64,000 bases of DNA. It comes from Anaeramoeba flamelloides. Its lineage: Eukaryota > Metamonada > Anaeramoebidae. A program made the position numbers and the translations under genes. Each line of letters begins with the position of its first letter. Position 1 is the stretch's first letter. The stretch spans positions 4,402,001 to 4,466,000 of the forward strand of contig JANTQA010000057.1 of the NCBI GenBank assembly GCA_027625915.1, written 5' to 3'. Below are positions 45,701 through 62,742 of the stretch, one piece after another. A model generated the notes under the pieces. It did no database searches. It was not told the DNA's origin and was given only the letters and a program-made list of their open reading frames with translations.

Positions 45701-46269
45701 CAAATACCCAGAATATTTTGGAAATAATTTTTATATTAGTAAAATTTTATTAGTAAATGTTTATTCTTTCAAGATTTTCTCGATTTATTGAACCAGTCAA
45801 AAATTTGAATTATAAAAAAAATAATTCTGGTCCAAATTGTTTTTATAATATTTATTCTATCATTTTTTTTATTAATTATTTGGAAGGTACATTAACATTT
45901 CATACTAGAGATCCAAATTTTCTAAAATTGAATTATAATTTAATTACATTTTATATCTTTTTTGTATACCGACAGTTAAAAATTGTTTTTTTTAATTCCA
46001 ATATTGTATTATTTTTTATGTTATATTAAAGGAATCAATATGTTATGAATTGAAATCCAATGAAAAAAATAAAAAAATCTTAATTACTCAGTGTTTAAAA
46101 AGAAAATTATCTAAACTTTTTCTAAGTAAAAGTACCAATTTTATTCAAGAAATAGAGCTGATTCTAACACTTTTATAAGACATATTTCTCAAAATAAATC
46201 ACCAATTTGTTGATCAAAACATTTTTTCTCATTTAGTAAAATGTTTTTGTTTTTTTCTTCTTTTCTTTT
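45701..46269. other. Spacer with an unassigned 90-codon plus-strand frame
   Basis: A frame at 45757-46029 (start MFILSRFSRFIEPVKNLNYK) is rich in Phe, Ile, Tyr and Asn and looks more varied than simple repeat translation, but I recognise no domain. It could be a decayed transposon or exon. Confidence 0.25.
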
Positions 46270-46690
46270 TTATTTTTTTTAACAAAGCTAAATTTGAAAA
46301 AAAAAAAATGTTTGAAACTCCAAATTAACATTAAGAAAATTGAGCCTTTGTAATTTCTTTTTAATATTCATAAATTTACTATGTTTAAAAAATCTTATTA
46401 TCAACAATTTTAGTTTTATTAAGAAAATTGAAAAATTCTATATGATTCATTTCACGAAAGGTGCCCAAATTTTTTTTTAACATTTTTTTTTTTTTTTTAA
46501 ATTTATGGTTTCTTTTGTTATTTCGATTATAATTACAGACTCTAATCCAAATTTTATTATTTCTCTGATTTCTAAACAATCTTAGTTTGGTTGATTCTTC
46601 AAAAAAAAGTGAATTTTTCATTTTTGACTGGTACCCTATGAGTGAAATGAAGTCGATAATGTTGATTATATTGTGAATAAACTTGATTAA
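46270..46690. repeat. Dispersed repeat, copy 2 of 2
   Basis: The partner of 20815-21500: GAAACTCCAAATTAACATT and the following blocks are in the same order. Long frames here on the minus strand follow the repeat and are not genes. Confidence 0.5.
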
Positions 46691-47029
46691 CAAGGTGGAA
46701 TGATAATTGTAGTAATAGGTTTGTCTAACTTGAAATTTTCAATTTTATTGTTTCATAATAATGATATGCAAATGAAATTTAAAGGTTTAAACTTGAAATA
46801 AATTTATTTCTTTTCAATAAAAAGATTCAGTATCAATAATTAAAAAATTTGAAAAAAAAAAATAAATAAAAAATTAGATTTAAAAAGCTAGAACATTAAT
46901 ATGAATTTGAACTTTTAGAATTCTCTCTTTCGGTTTCCAATTTTTACTTTCTTACTGGAATAAAATGATAATAAAGGGAAGGAATATCATAATAAATTGA
47001 TCTTCAGATGATTCTTTGAGAATTGATGA
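46691..47029. other. 3' flank of the AMPK gene
   Basis: AT-rich; no feature recognised. Confidence 0.5.
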
Positions 47030-51790
<4,761 letters not shown>

Positions 51791-52194
51791 TTGGAATAAA
51801 ATTAATAAAAAATGATAAATTTTGAGAAAAAATAAAATTCAAATTTGGAAAGACATCTTGGTGTTTGTTTGGTATTTTCATATAGTGGATTACTACAAGA
51901 TTTTATTTTCATTTCTATTTATTCGAATTATTCTTACTTTGGGAAGGAGTTCTTGAGGATATAGGTTCAAAACTAATTCTTCTAACTAAATATAAATACT
52001 GTCAATTCATTTGAGATTCTATCAATACCATCTTTTATCAACAGAGAAAAATAATTCTTTATTTTAAGCCGTTTTTCAAAGTGAGAAATTTTTGAAAACT
52101 TTCCATGTTTTCTATTTTAAGGAAGAAAGTACATTTTACCATTTTTAAAAAATTTTAATTGTAGAAGCTTTACTGAAAAATGCTGTTGTCAATA
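51791..52194. other. Upstream region of the AMPK gene
   Basis: No recognisable promoter motif or exon. Confidence 0.5.
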
Positions 52195-52625
52195 TAATGT
52201 GTATTGAAAAGTTTAATCGGCGTTTCAAAATAAAAAGCGTGTTTTTTTGTTATAGAAGATCTCTACATTAACCGATCAAAGAAACTGATAATAAAGCCTT
52301 AAAAAATAAGGTATTAGTTTCTTAAATTTCTAATATTTAAAAAGAAATTCTAAAAATAAAGGATCAAATAAGAAAAATTTATCTCAAAAAAGAGAGGAAA
52401 TTTTGGAAAATTATCTATTCAAAAAAAATCAAAAAAATGGGAAAATTAGGAAAAATTTCTGCAAATTGCATGAATATTTGAAAATTTAACCAAAAGATAA
52501 AGGAGTGACTTTCACCATTGATTTTAACATAGGTATACCACTGTATAGTAAATTGGATGTTTTTTGGAACAAGAAGAAAAAAAAGTAGGTTTTATATTTT
52601 GAATAGGGGATTAAAGCTATTATGA
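52195..52625. repeat. Dispersed repeat, copy 1 of 2
   Basis: The copy shares with 60710-61135 the blocks AAAAGAAATTCTA, TTTATCTCAAAAAA, TATAGTAAATTGG/TAATGGATAGCATTGG and GAACAAGAAGAAAAAAA(A)G. Confidence 0.5.
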
Positions 52626-54047
52626 AAGGATTATTTTAAACACTGTACTGATAAAGTATTTTTTGAGTACAACCAGATATTGAAACTTTCAAACTAAAAC
52701 ATCATTCGCAACTATATTTGTGAAAAGAACTCGAACCCAAATGAAAGAGTAATTCAGATTTGAACCTATATTTTTCACTTTTTTGAACATTTTTTTGAAT
52801 TCAATTTTTGGTTTTATAAAATTTGTGTATAAATTTAGAACTGAGTTTATACCAATGATCTGGATTAATCCTCAAGTAAACCCAAAAAAATAGATCCGAA
52901 TGAGTGTATCCTTGAAACAACTCTTTTCTTTTAGTAGACTTAAACACCAAAGATCATCTTTTGAAATAAATTTGTTGAAATCAAGATTGAAAAAAAAAAT
53001 TGTATAAAAGCATATTTTTGAAGATATTTATTTTTCTACTTAATTTGGATGAATCAAAACAATTTAAAACCTTGAATTTATTGATCCCAGTATTAATTAT
53101 TATGATTACAATAAAACATTTTTTTTACTAATTTTTTTTCGGGATTTCTTTTTTCAAATATTTTTATAAAACCAAGGCAAAACAAAGAATAGTATTTCAA
53201 AAAATAAAATAAAGGGGCTGAATTCTCCGAAATCAAAAAACACTACAAAAGATTCAATACAAAATAAAAAGCAAAATTGAAAAAAAATTAAAATCAAGAT
53301 TCAGAATTATCTTTCAATTTCTCATTTTAATGGAATATAAATAATTATACAATCAAATCAATTCGTCCAAATAATCTTTATTTCTGAAGCTCTGAATTCG
53401 AAAAAAAAAATCCTATTTTCTGAAAAAAGACTAGAATTAGATAAATAAATAAAAATAGAATTCTTAAATACATTTTGGAAAATGTTTAATAATAAAATAG
53501 AATTTATAATAAAAATTTTAAAAATTAAAGTATTCTCCCAAGAATTAAAAATAAAACCAGAGAAAGAATAAGTAATTGTATAAATATTTACAGATTATAA
53601 TAGTAAATAAAGGATTTTTATTTATTTTTTCTTGATCAAATTTTTCATTTTTATGATATCCATTTTTTTTTAGTTGGTATGAAAATATATTAGACTAGGG
53701 CATATTTCACTCATTTATTTATTATAATATTAATTTATTTGATTAAAGATATGATTTGAATCATTCAGTTTCACATAAATGATGGCACTCAAAATTTGAA
53801 AAATATATTTACTTCCTTAAAATAGTGAACACTTTTCCTTTATTTTTTAGGAATTCAAACTTTTTTTTAAGATTATTGAATTCTAAAAGGTGAAAATTTT
53901 TTAAGAATTGACACTTTGAGAAAGTTTCATATCGTAAAAAGGTGTAAGTTCTAGAATTAAATGTGATATAGAGATTGTGTTGAGAAGTAAATCACTTTAT
54001 TAAAATAATATTATGCTTTATTAAAACAATTAAATATACTAAACTAA
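52626..54047. other. AT-rich intergenic stretch
   Basis: No feature recognised. Confidence 0.5.
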
Positions 54048-54700
54048 ACTCTTTTTCAAAAAATGTGACTCAGCCTTAAATAATAAATTGAAAAAAAAAA
54101 AAATTATCTTTTTTAGTATTCAAGAACAATTAATAACTAAATATGTTTTGTAATTCACTTTTAAGTCATTCTAAATCTATAAAAGACTGATATATTAAAA
54201 ATTAAAATAAATAAAACCAAAAACTTAAAAAAAGTGAGTAACAATTTTTGAAATGAGAATTACTGATTTTTTGTTACTGAACTTTCACTGAAAAAAAGTT
54301 GAACAACAACATTTTTTATGAATAATTAAATCCATTTTCAAAGACATTACAGAATCGAAATTTTCAAAGTGGTTATTTGTCTTTTCGAAGATCTCTTTTT
54401 TTTTTCCACATGATCTTTTGTAAAAAAATAAGTATCAAAAAAAAGAAAAAATAAAGAACAAAAGAAAAACAAAAAAAAAAAAAAAAGAAAAAACAAAAAA
54501 AGAAAAAGAAAAAGAAAAAGAAAAAGAAAAAGAAAAACCAAAGAAAAACAAAAATTTGCAAAAGCAAAACTAAAATTTGCAAAATTAGAAAAAATGATTC
54601 TGATCCAAAAATTTCAAAGTATTTTTTGTTAAGAATACTGGAATAAACCTTCAAAATAACTCCCAAAAACATTATAAAGTGAGTCAAAATTTTTGAAAAA
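54048..54700 (+). repeat. Purine-tract repeat family, copy 3 (uninterrupted)
   Basis: The left block (TTTTTCAAAAAATGTGACTC) runs through an A tract at about 54090-54105 instead of a TA microsatellite, then directly to TTTAGTATTCAAGAAC and on to the purine tract (about 54430-54545) and GAGTCAAAATTTTTGAAAAA. This is the empty-site reference for the interrupted copies at 318 and 43480. Confidence 0.65.
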
Positions 54701-55999
54701 AGTTTAGTTTTGATTCTGACAAAATCATAAATTAAAAATCACTTACTTCTTTTTAAGTAGCATGGGTATTTTTTTTTATTTTCTTTTGTTTTTTTTTTAG
54801 TTTTATTTTAAAAACATAGTATTAAAAAGTAGTAAAGAAGTAAAGTTTGATTTTTCGCAAAATTATTCAAGTTTATTAAGTTCTAGGTTCTTTCAAAATA
54901 CTGTTTTTCAATTATAAATAGGAAAAAAAAATTGACTTAAACATCCTAAATCTACTTCAAATTTTCAAAAAATATTTCTAACTTTTTGAAGTTTTTTTGA
55001 TAGAATCCATTTTAGGGGGGGTAAGTACATTTTTCAATTTTTAATTGCTACTATTTATATGGAAATAATCATTGAAATCATTTTTTTTTATTCAAAATTA
55101 TTTAATTTTTAATAAATACAAAAGTGGGGTAATTCAGAGTATAAGATATTTGCATCACAACTAAAAAAATGGAAATCATAAAAATGAAAAATTTGATAAA
55201 AAAAAATCAAAAAAAATCATTTTGCTTATTGTTCTAATCTTTAATATTTGACCAATTTACTTCTTTTTAACCTTATTTTATTTTTCATTCTGAAATGACA
55301 AAACTTATTTATGGAAAATTTTTGGTTAACAAATTACTTTCTATTTCCTAAATAATTTATAAAAAAATTTAAAAATCCTATTTTCATTTAATTCGTCTAA
55401 TTAAAGTTTTAGTTTAGGAAATAGGATATTTTTTGAAATCTATCTGTAGAATTATTGAAATCTTGGATAGTATTTGTTTGATTTGATAATTATTTATATT
55501 TAATAAATTGAGAAACTTTTAATAATTCTGGAACCACCCTAAGTTTTTTTCTCGATTTTTCAATTTCTTTGAATCGAATATTTTTTTGTAACTGTTTTTT
55601 GATTTCTAGAATTCAATTCCTTTATTATAGCATTTTAAATAGTATTTATCGGTTTTGTCTTTTAATAAAAATATTTGAAAAAAAGAATTTTATAAACAAA
55701 TTTGTCATAAAAAAATATTTTGTAAAGAAATAATAAATAGTAATTGAGTATGAAATTCAAGGTAATAAAATGTTTGGTTACATCCAAATTTAGAATATAA
55801 AACAATATCTTCAATAATATAGACTTGGGTCGAATATTTTTTTTTCATACAGATCTCAATAAATTTATTTGGAAAGGTGATCTTTTGTATTTGGTCTTCT
55901 AAAAGAAAATATTTGTTTCAAATATACACATTTTTAGGTCTGATTTTTGGATTTATTATTCTTTGGTTAATTACACAAATATCCCTATTAACACATTTG
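54701..55999. other. AT-rich intergenic stretch
   Basis: No gene or repeat copy could be supported. Confidence 0.5.
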
Positions 56000-56720
56000 T
56001 AGATCCAAAACTTAATTTTAGAAAACCAAAAATTTAATCAAAAAAAAAAAGTTCAAAAAATCTCTAAATTTTTTATTTTTGAAATACACTCATATTAGAA
56101 ACATTATTATAAATAACAATTATAATCAAAAGTTTACAACTTTATTAATAGATATTAATTTGAATTGAAAAAAAAATTCAAATTAACCCTAAATTTTTTT
56201 TAATTTTTTACCGAAAATTTTTGAAATTTTGTATAGAACATTTTAATATATTTTTGTAATGAGTAAATGGGATCATATTTTTTCAATTTAAAAAAAAAAT
56301 CAAATATTTATTTCAAAGGATATCGCTAAATTAAAATGAAAAACTGTTTTTTTTTCGGTTTTTCGAATTTTTTTTTCATTTTATTTTTTTACATGTTTGA
56401 TTTTTATTATATATTCCTTTTTTTTTCTGCAAATTGTTATAAAATTTATTATTTTTTCCTGCTTAAGGTATAATCAAAAGTTCATTTTTTTTAACTTATT
56501 TCAATAAAAAAAAAGTACCCCAAAAATACGTGTTTTATTTTTTTTTCAAAAGTAGGTAATTTTGAAAAGCGTGGTATTGGAATTTTAATGAGTTTAATAG
56601 ATATATTTTCTTAATGACATAAAATCATGATAAATTTAAAAAAATCATTTAGAAAAGATGTATCATTGAAACCAAATGTGTAGTTTTGGCTAAATTTAAT
56701 TTTCAGAATTAATTATTTCC
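56000..56720. repeat. Dispersed repeat, copy 2 of 2
   Basis: The partner of 28330-29100; the same blocks occur in the same order and orientation. Confidence 0.55.
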
Positions 56721-56734
56721 TTGTAGTAATACGT

Positions 56735-57240
56735 AGCACGATCGATCTCCAAAAATCAACAATCAACAAAGAGGACATTTTTTGAAAAAAAGTTTTAAAG
56801 AGAGACACTAAATTCTAAAATAGAATGGTGTAAATTATCATTTTGATAACAACTGTGTTGATTTTGAAATGTCTCTCTTTTTGGTGCTTTTTGAGATCTC
56901 GAAGATTTTTTTTTTTTTTAATTTTTTTTCCTTTCTCAAATAAGTTATTATTTTCTTAAGAATTTTAAAAAACGCTTACTTTGTCAAATATAGAGGGTTA
57001 CGATATAATAAAAAATTAGATTAAATGGAATTGAATTGATTCCATACTTGAGGAAAACAATTTGTTTTAAATGGAAGAAATTGTTACCTTTGAAAATTTT
57101 AAAAAAAACTCAAAGATTTTTTTTTTTTAAATGGAATTTTTTGGAATTGATATTCTCTCTTCTTTTTTTTTTTGTTATTTGAATTTTTTGTAAACCAGAT
57201 CCTCTCAAAATATTTTTTTTTGGTTTTCTGAATTGTCAAT
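56735..57240. repeat. Foldback-family arm
   Basis: The segment contains CGATCGATCTCCAAAAATCA, AAAGAGAGACACTAAATTC and 'GATTTTGAAATGTCTCTC', as in the arms at 10580-11330 and 49530-50600. Only one arm is visible. Confidence 0.55.
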
Positions 57241-57328
57241 CAAAAGAAGGGCAATTTCACAATACCCTTTTTTATTGGTTCCAAGTCACTCCTTGATTAT
57301 TGTGCAAATACAGGGCAAATGATCGGCC

Positions 57329-58085
57329 CTTAAGGGATTAGCTTCACCCTAGATTTCTCTATAATCAAAGTATGTTGTAATTGGGTGTTTATGATATTAG
57401 TGCACCATGGCTCAAATAGCTCTAAAAAATCTATTATAATTCTTATTGCTCCATAAATTATTCGATTTTTTACTAAGGATAACTGTTAAACATTTTTATT
57501 TTAGAAAAAGTTTTTTTTAATTCCTTTTCCAAATCTAAAAAAAGAAAACCAAATAAAATTTTCTGGTATTTAATAATTTAGATTCAGAACTTCCAAAAGT
57601 AACAATTTTTATAATTTTTGAATTTCAAAGATTAACTCAAGAATCATTAACATAAAAGCACAGATACTGATTAGTTTTGTTTGATTTTGATAAATATAAT
57701 TATAGCATCAATATATTTCCATGATTTGACGTATAATTTGTCGAAAAAATTTATTGGTTAATTATTTAATTTTTTTAAAATAATTGACTTTTTAGTAACT
57801 AATCTACTATTCGACACAAATTTAGGAAATATATTTTGTGACTTTGTAGTCTGAATATTTGATAATTCAACCTTTAAATTAATGTCGAAATGCAGATTTT
57901 ATTCTGAAATTGTTGGGTTTTTAACTAATACATTGATCATTTTCAATTGATTAGATCAACAAATATTACTGCTTGACTAATCGATTTTTTTAGAGACCTT
58001 TGAACCATATACCCTAATTTCATTCGTTCCAATAACAACATACTTTGATCCTAGGCTTCTACCTGGTAGAAGGTAATCCCTTAAG
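57329..58085. mobile_element. CTTAAGGGATTA-family TIR element, complete copy
   Basis: 757 bases. The left end CTTAAGGGATTAGCTTCACC and the right end, read as reverse complement CTTAAGGGATTACCTTCTAC, open TIRs of about 57 bases that also share ATCAAAGTATGTTGT. There is no open frame, so it depends on an unseen transposase. Other copies: 59940-60604 (truncated on the right) and 18281-19599 (with insertions). Confidence 0.75.
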
Positions 58086-58644
58086 ATTAAATTTTGTTTT
58101 TTAGGCATTTCGTTTTTCTTTTATTTTTTCTTTTATTGACGAATCTTACTATTAATTGTTAATTTCTTTTAGCGTTTCTCTGGCTTACTCTTAAAAAAAT
58201 GTTGGTCTTTTTTAATAGTTTTATTTTTTTTGAATTGTATTTAGAAATATGTATTTTCACAATTCAGTCAATGCTTTCGATTTGACTTTGTGATAATAAA
58301 ATATTGAAAACCTTTGATATTGAGTCAACCATATCCCCCCCAAGTACTTTAAAATTGAAATTATAACTCTAAAAATTAAGTCAAGTTCGATCTTTTCCTA
58401 CATACAAAACGATTTGCAAACACAAATTTGTTTTTGATTTTAGAAAACAAATCGTGTATACGTCATTGAAAAGGATTTTAAAATGAATTTGTGAAATCAT
58501 TTTTTTCTCATTCAGAAATTGAGATTGCTTTTATCTTTACAAGCTTTGAATTAAAACAAAAATTTTTAAATTTCTATTTCAGACCACTGAGCACTATCCT
58601 TAAACAAAGCGTTTTGATTATTACAGGCAGCATTTCTCAAAGGG
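58086..58644. other. 5' flank of the divergent actin gene
   Basis: Two acceptor-like sites (TTTCTATTTCAG at about 58581 and GATTATTACAG at about 58627) precede the start codon, so a 5' untranslated exon may exist. No coding exon was identified. Confidence 0.4.
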
Positions 58645-59775
58645 ATGCGAAGCAAAAAAATCGTGATCGATAATGGATCAGGATCAATAAGAAGTGGTTG
58701 GGAAGGAGACGAATTACCGTTTGCCGTCTTTCCTTCGGTCGTCGGGAAAGTAGGAAATGCGGATTTGTATGAAGAAAACAACAAGAAATACTATATTGGG
58801 GATGAAGCCCAATCCAAAAGAGGTATCTTGGCGCTTAACCACCCAATTAAAAGGGGACTTATTACGGACTGGGAAGATATGGAAAGGATCTGGGACCATA
58901 CTTTCTATAAGGCATTAAGAGTTGCCCCAGAAGAATGCTACGTGTTCTTAACTGAGCCGCCCAACAACCTCAAAGCTACGAGAGAAAAAACTACCGAAAT
59001 CATGTTTGAAACATTCAACACAGCAGCTTTTTACATCTCAATATCATCTGCGTTGTCGCTTTTTTCACAGGGGAAAAGAGAAGGTTTCGTTCTTGAATCG
59101 GGATACGATTGTACTTATGCTGTCCCAATACATGAAGGGTATGCACTCACACACGCGATTCACAAATTAGACATAGCTGGTCGAGATTTAACTGAATACT
59201 TGTCCAAAACGTCAAAGATTGGAAATGAGATTCCCTTGAAAAAAATGCATCCAAGCACACGGCTTGAAACTACCCGAGATCTCAAGGAAAAATTAGGCTA
59301 TGTCGCTCTTGACTTTGAGAAAGAAATGAACCTTTCATCAAAATCTTCATCACTGAATCGGAATTATGAACTTGAAGATGGACAAGTCATCACGCTTGGT
59401 AAAGAAAGATTCCAAACTACCGAAGTTCTCTTCCAACCGTCTCTCATTGGGATGGAACAAGTAGGTATCCACGAAGCCATATACAACTCAATCATGAAAT
59501 GTGATGTCGATCTCAGAAAGGATTTTTTTGCAAATATCTATTTGACCGGCGGGAACACAATGTTTCCTGGGTTCGCAGAGAGGCTGAAAAGGGAAATTAC
59601 TGCTCTTGCTCCTCAATCAATGAATGTGGAGATTATCGCTCCACCAAATCGAAAAAATTCAACTTGGATTGGAGCTTCAATTATAGCAAACATAAACTCA
59701 ATCCCACCCTATTGGATTTTCAAACGTGACTACGAAGAATCAGGGCCTTCCATCGTACACACAAAATGCTTATAA
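58645..59775 (+). CDS. Divergent actin with altered nucleotide-hydrolysis residues
   Basis: A 376-residue intronless actin, the usual length, aligning end to end: VIDNGSG phosphate loop, VGDEAQSKRGIL-like YIGDEAQSKRGIL, ERIWDHTFYKALRVAPEE, IMFETFN, LDIAGRDLTEYL, YVALDFE, SLNRNYELEDGQVI, NSIMKCDVD, LTGGNTMFPG, WIGASI and SGPSIVHTKCL at the C-terminus. By position the residues used for ATP hydrolysis in actin are changed: Gln137 is Ser (ISISSALSLF), Asp154 is Glu and Asp157 is Tyr (LESGYDCTY), His161 is Tyr; Lys18 is Arg. The insert-free subdomain 4 and the short N-terminus still look like actin rather than a classical Arp. It is richer in GC than its surroundings and has no stops, so it is under selection. 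It probably binds nucleotide but hydrolyses slowly or not at all (inference). Confidence 0.93.
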   Translation: MRSKKIVIDNGSGSIRSGWEGDELPFAVFPSVVGKVGNADLYEENNKKYYIGDEAQSKRGILALNHPIKRGLITDWEDMERIWDHTFYKALRVAPEECYVFLTEPPNNLKATREKTTEIMFETFNTAAFYISISSALSLFSQGKREGFVLESGYDCTYAVPIHEGYALTHAIHKLDIAGRDLTEYLSKTSKIGNEIPLKKMHPSTRLETTRDLKEKLGYVALDFEKEMNLSSKSSSLNRNYELEDGQVITLGKERFQTTEVLFQPSLIGMEQVGIHEAIYNSIMKCDVDLRKDFFANIYLTGGNTMFPGFAERLKREITALAPQSMNVEIIAPPNRKNSTWIGASIIANINSIPPYWIFKRDYEESGPSIVHTKCL

Positions 59776-59939
59776 ATAAATTCATTTTTGAATTAATTTT
59801 GGACTTCAAAATATATCATTTTTTTGGTTTTTTGTTTTGTATTTTCATTCCATTTTTTCAAAAACACTATGCTTTAAATTTATTTATATTTTTTTTTTTC
59901 CATTTTTTGGCTATTTACTGTTCTTTGATTGTTGCTGTT

Positions 59940-60604
59940 CTTAAGGGGTTAGTATCACCATAGATTTCCGCATAATTAAAGTATGTTGTAATTGGACGTA
60001 AATGATATAAGTTCTACATGGCTCAAATAGTTTCTGTAACTCTAAAAAATCCATAATAAATATTATTGTACAATAAATTATTATTGATTTTTTACTAATG
60101 GATCACTATTAAAAATTTTCATTTTTGGAAATTTTATTTTTTTATTTATTTTCCAATTCTAAAAATAGAAAACTTAAAATAATAGTATTTCGGTATTTAA
60201 TAAAATTCGGATTTAGAACTTTTCAATTTAACTCTTTTTTATAGTTTTTTATTTTCAAAGATTAACTCAATAATCATCAACCTACAAGACCCAAAGACTG
60301 ATTAGTTTTGTTTCCTTGTTTATAAAGATAATTGTAACATCTATGTATTTCCAATATTTCAGAAAATAGTTTGTCAAACATATCTATTCGTTTAATTAAT
60401 TATTTTTTTAAAAAAATTGAATTTTTTCAATTCTAATCGAGATTTCGAGATAAATTGATATAAAGTTTTTTTACAACTTTGGAGTCTGAATATTGTTGAC
60501 CCAACCTTTAAATTTGTCTTGAAATACAGATTTTTTTAGAAATTGTTGAGTTTTTTAATAATACAAGAATCTTTTTTAATTGGTTAGATTAACAAATTAT
60601 ACTT
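59940..60604. mobile_element. CTTAAGGGATTA-family TIR element, right-truncated copy
   Basis: The copy begins CTTAAGGGGTTAGTATCACC, continues through 'AAAGTATGTTGTAATTGG' and 'ATGGCTCAAATAG' as in the complete copy, and loses the match after about 60604. It lies about 165 bases downstream of the actin gene. Confidence 0.65.
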
Positions 60605-60709
60605 TCAACCAGCCAGCACAAAGTAAAATATATTGAATGAAAGTTCAGGATCAAGAAAATCCGAAATTGAGTGGTAATTTCAGATTCATGTAAAAATAAA
60701 CCGACACTA

Positions 60710-61135
60710 TTCACAAAATAATGTGTCAAAAAGTTTAATCCGTGTTTTTTATGTTTTCGAATGACTATGAATTAAACAATCAAATAGACTGAAAGTAAAC
60801 TATCAGTAAATATGAGATTGATTTTATAAAGTTTAATTATTTAAAAAAGAAATTCTATAAATTCAGGAACAAACTAAAAATTTTTATCTCAAAAAAAGAG
60901 GTTATTTTGATAGTAATTTTTTGACAATCAAAAAACATAAAAGCTTCAAAATAATTGAGACAATTACAATAAATTTGAACAAATTTCTTTCCTAATTTTA
61001 ATATTTACTTTACAACCTCAATTTATTTACCTTCAAAATTAATTTGAACTTGGGTATAATAATGGATAGCATTGGGTGCTCCATTGAAACAAGAAGAAAA
61101 AAAGGAGGGTATTATATTTTGAAAGATAGATTATA
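60710..61135. repeat. Dispersed repeat, copy 2 of 2
   Basis: The partner of 52195-52625. Confidence 0.5.
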
Positions 61136-61185
61136 GTTTTTGGGAACTTTTTATTTTTTAATTTGAGTTTTAAAAAAATACTCTA

Positions 61186-61620
61186 ACCGTTGTGGAAAAA
61201 AAGTGAAACTGGAAAAAAAGTTCAACATGGTTTTTAATTGGGAACATTACTGGAAATTAAAAGTAAGATCAATGAAAAAAAGAATAAATAAATAATTTAA
61301 GACAAAGTGAAGTATTCGCCACAATAACAGTTTTTTAAAAACTATCTTTTAGTATGGGTTTTTCTTTGATTGATCAATTATTAAAAATTTGTTCAAAAAA
61401 TTGACTATTTTTGAGATCTCCAAAACCACACCAATAATTTCGATAAATCAAGTTAATTTAGATTGGATTTGTTGGGTTGATTGAAAATAATATAATGGGT
61501 TATTATTTGAAGTTAATTGGTTTCTTCTTGTAATTGATTTTACTTTTTGTTTTGAGTAAGGTTCCCAATTAAAAACTGTGTTTCACTTTTTTTCCTGTTT
61601 CACTTTTTTTCCACAACAGT
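61186..61620. mobile_element. MITE family A, copy 2
   Basis: 435 bases. The left end CCGTTGTGGAAAAAAAGTGA and the right end (reverse complement CTGTTGTGGAAAAAAAGTGA) form a TIR of about 60 bases that includes TTTTTAATTGGGAAC. TA flanks both ends. The same element occurs at 18388-18802 and 62307-62742. Confidence 0.8.
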
Positions 61621-62306
61621 AAATTAGTTACTTAAATGTAGTATTTTTTTCTGTCTTAGGAATATCTAGAAAAAGGTAACTATAAGGGGTGTATTGCTGA
61701 ATTATATATTGAGCTGTCAATCTATCATAGTGTCCTTTTTTAGATATCCCTTAATTTTAGTTCAAAGTTATTGGCTTAAACATATACCCTATATGACTGT
61801 AGGGATTAAAATTTTCCATTTCAAATTTTGAATATCAATATGAACTGTTCGACTCTTGTTTATTTTTAAGGATAATTATTCTAATAATATTTTCAAAAAA
61901 TTTGTGGTTTTAAGTAGCTGGAATTTGAATTATACAGAAGAAAAAATTTTCACTTAATTATCATATTTTTCTTTTATAAATAGAGTTCTAAAACAAGCTA
62001 TGGGTAGTAATTTTTGGTCTCTATTCCAAAAGAAAAAGGAAATGTAAATGAAGTGAATTTTTTTTTCATTTAAGGGGCTAGCAAACTAAAAAAATCTTTA
62101 TAAGAATTTAATTGCAAATTTGAAAAAAAATTTACAGTATCTTGAAATTTACTATTTGTTACAAAATAAATGGGACGAACTTTTCATTAAGATTTCCCCA
62201 AAAAACTTTTCAAAATGATATAAAATTTAAATTTTTTCATTCCTATTTCAGTTTATATTTTTGATTTCCGTTTTAGAATTGGGGTACTTTGATGATTTGA
62301 TATAAA

Positions 62307-62742
62307 TATTGTTGGAAAAAAGTGAAATGGGGAAAAAAAGCTAAACATGGTTTTTAATTGGGAACATTACTGAAAATTAAAAGTAAGATCAATGAAAAAA
62401 AGAATAAATAAATAAATAAAGACAAAATGAATTATCCAAGGCAATTACAGTTTTTTTTTTACTTTCTTTTGGTCTTTGTTTTTCTTTAAATAATCAATTA
62501 TTAAAAATTTCTTTAAAAAGTTGACTATTTTTGCGATCAGCAAAAAAATATAAAGAATTTTAAAGAAAAATTGGATTTAAATTGTGTTTGTTGGTTTGTT
62601 GAAAATAATATAATGAATTATCATTTGTAATTAATTGGATTCTTCCTTTAATTGATTTTACTTTGATTTTTCAGTAAATAATGATCCCAATGAAATGTTG
62701 TTATTCACCTTTTTCCCAGTTTCACTTTTTTTCCACTACACT
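62307..62742. mobile_element. MITE family A, copy 3
   Basis: 436 bases with ends TTGTTGGAAAAAAGTGAAAT (left) and TGTAGTGGAAAAAAAGTGAA (right, reverse complement). The interior follows copy 2 closely but with more substitutions and small indels. It lies about 690 bases from copy 2 in the same orientation. Confidence 0.75.
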
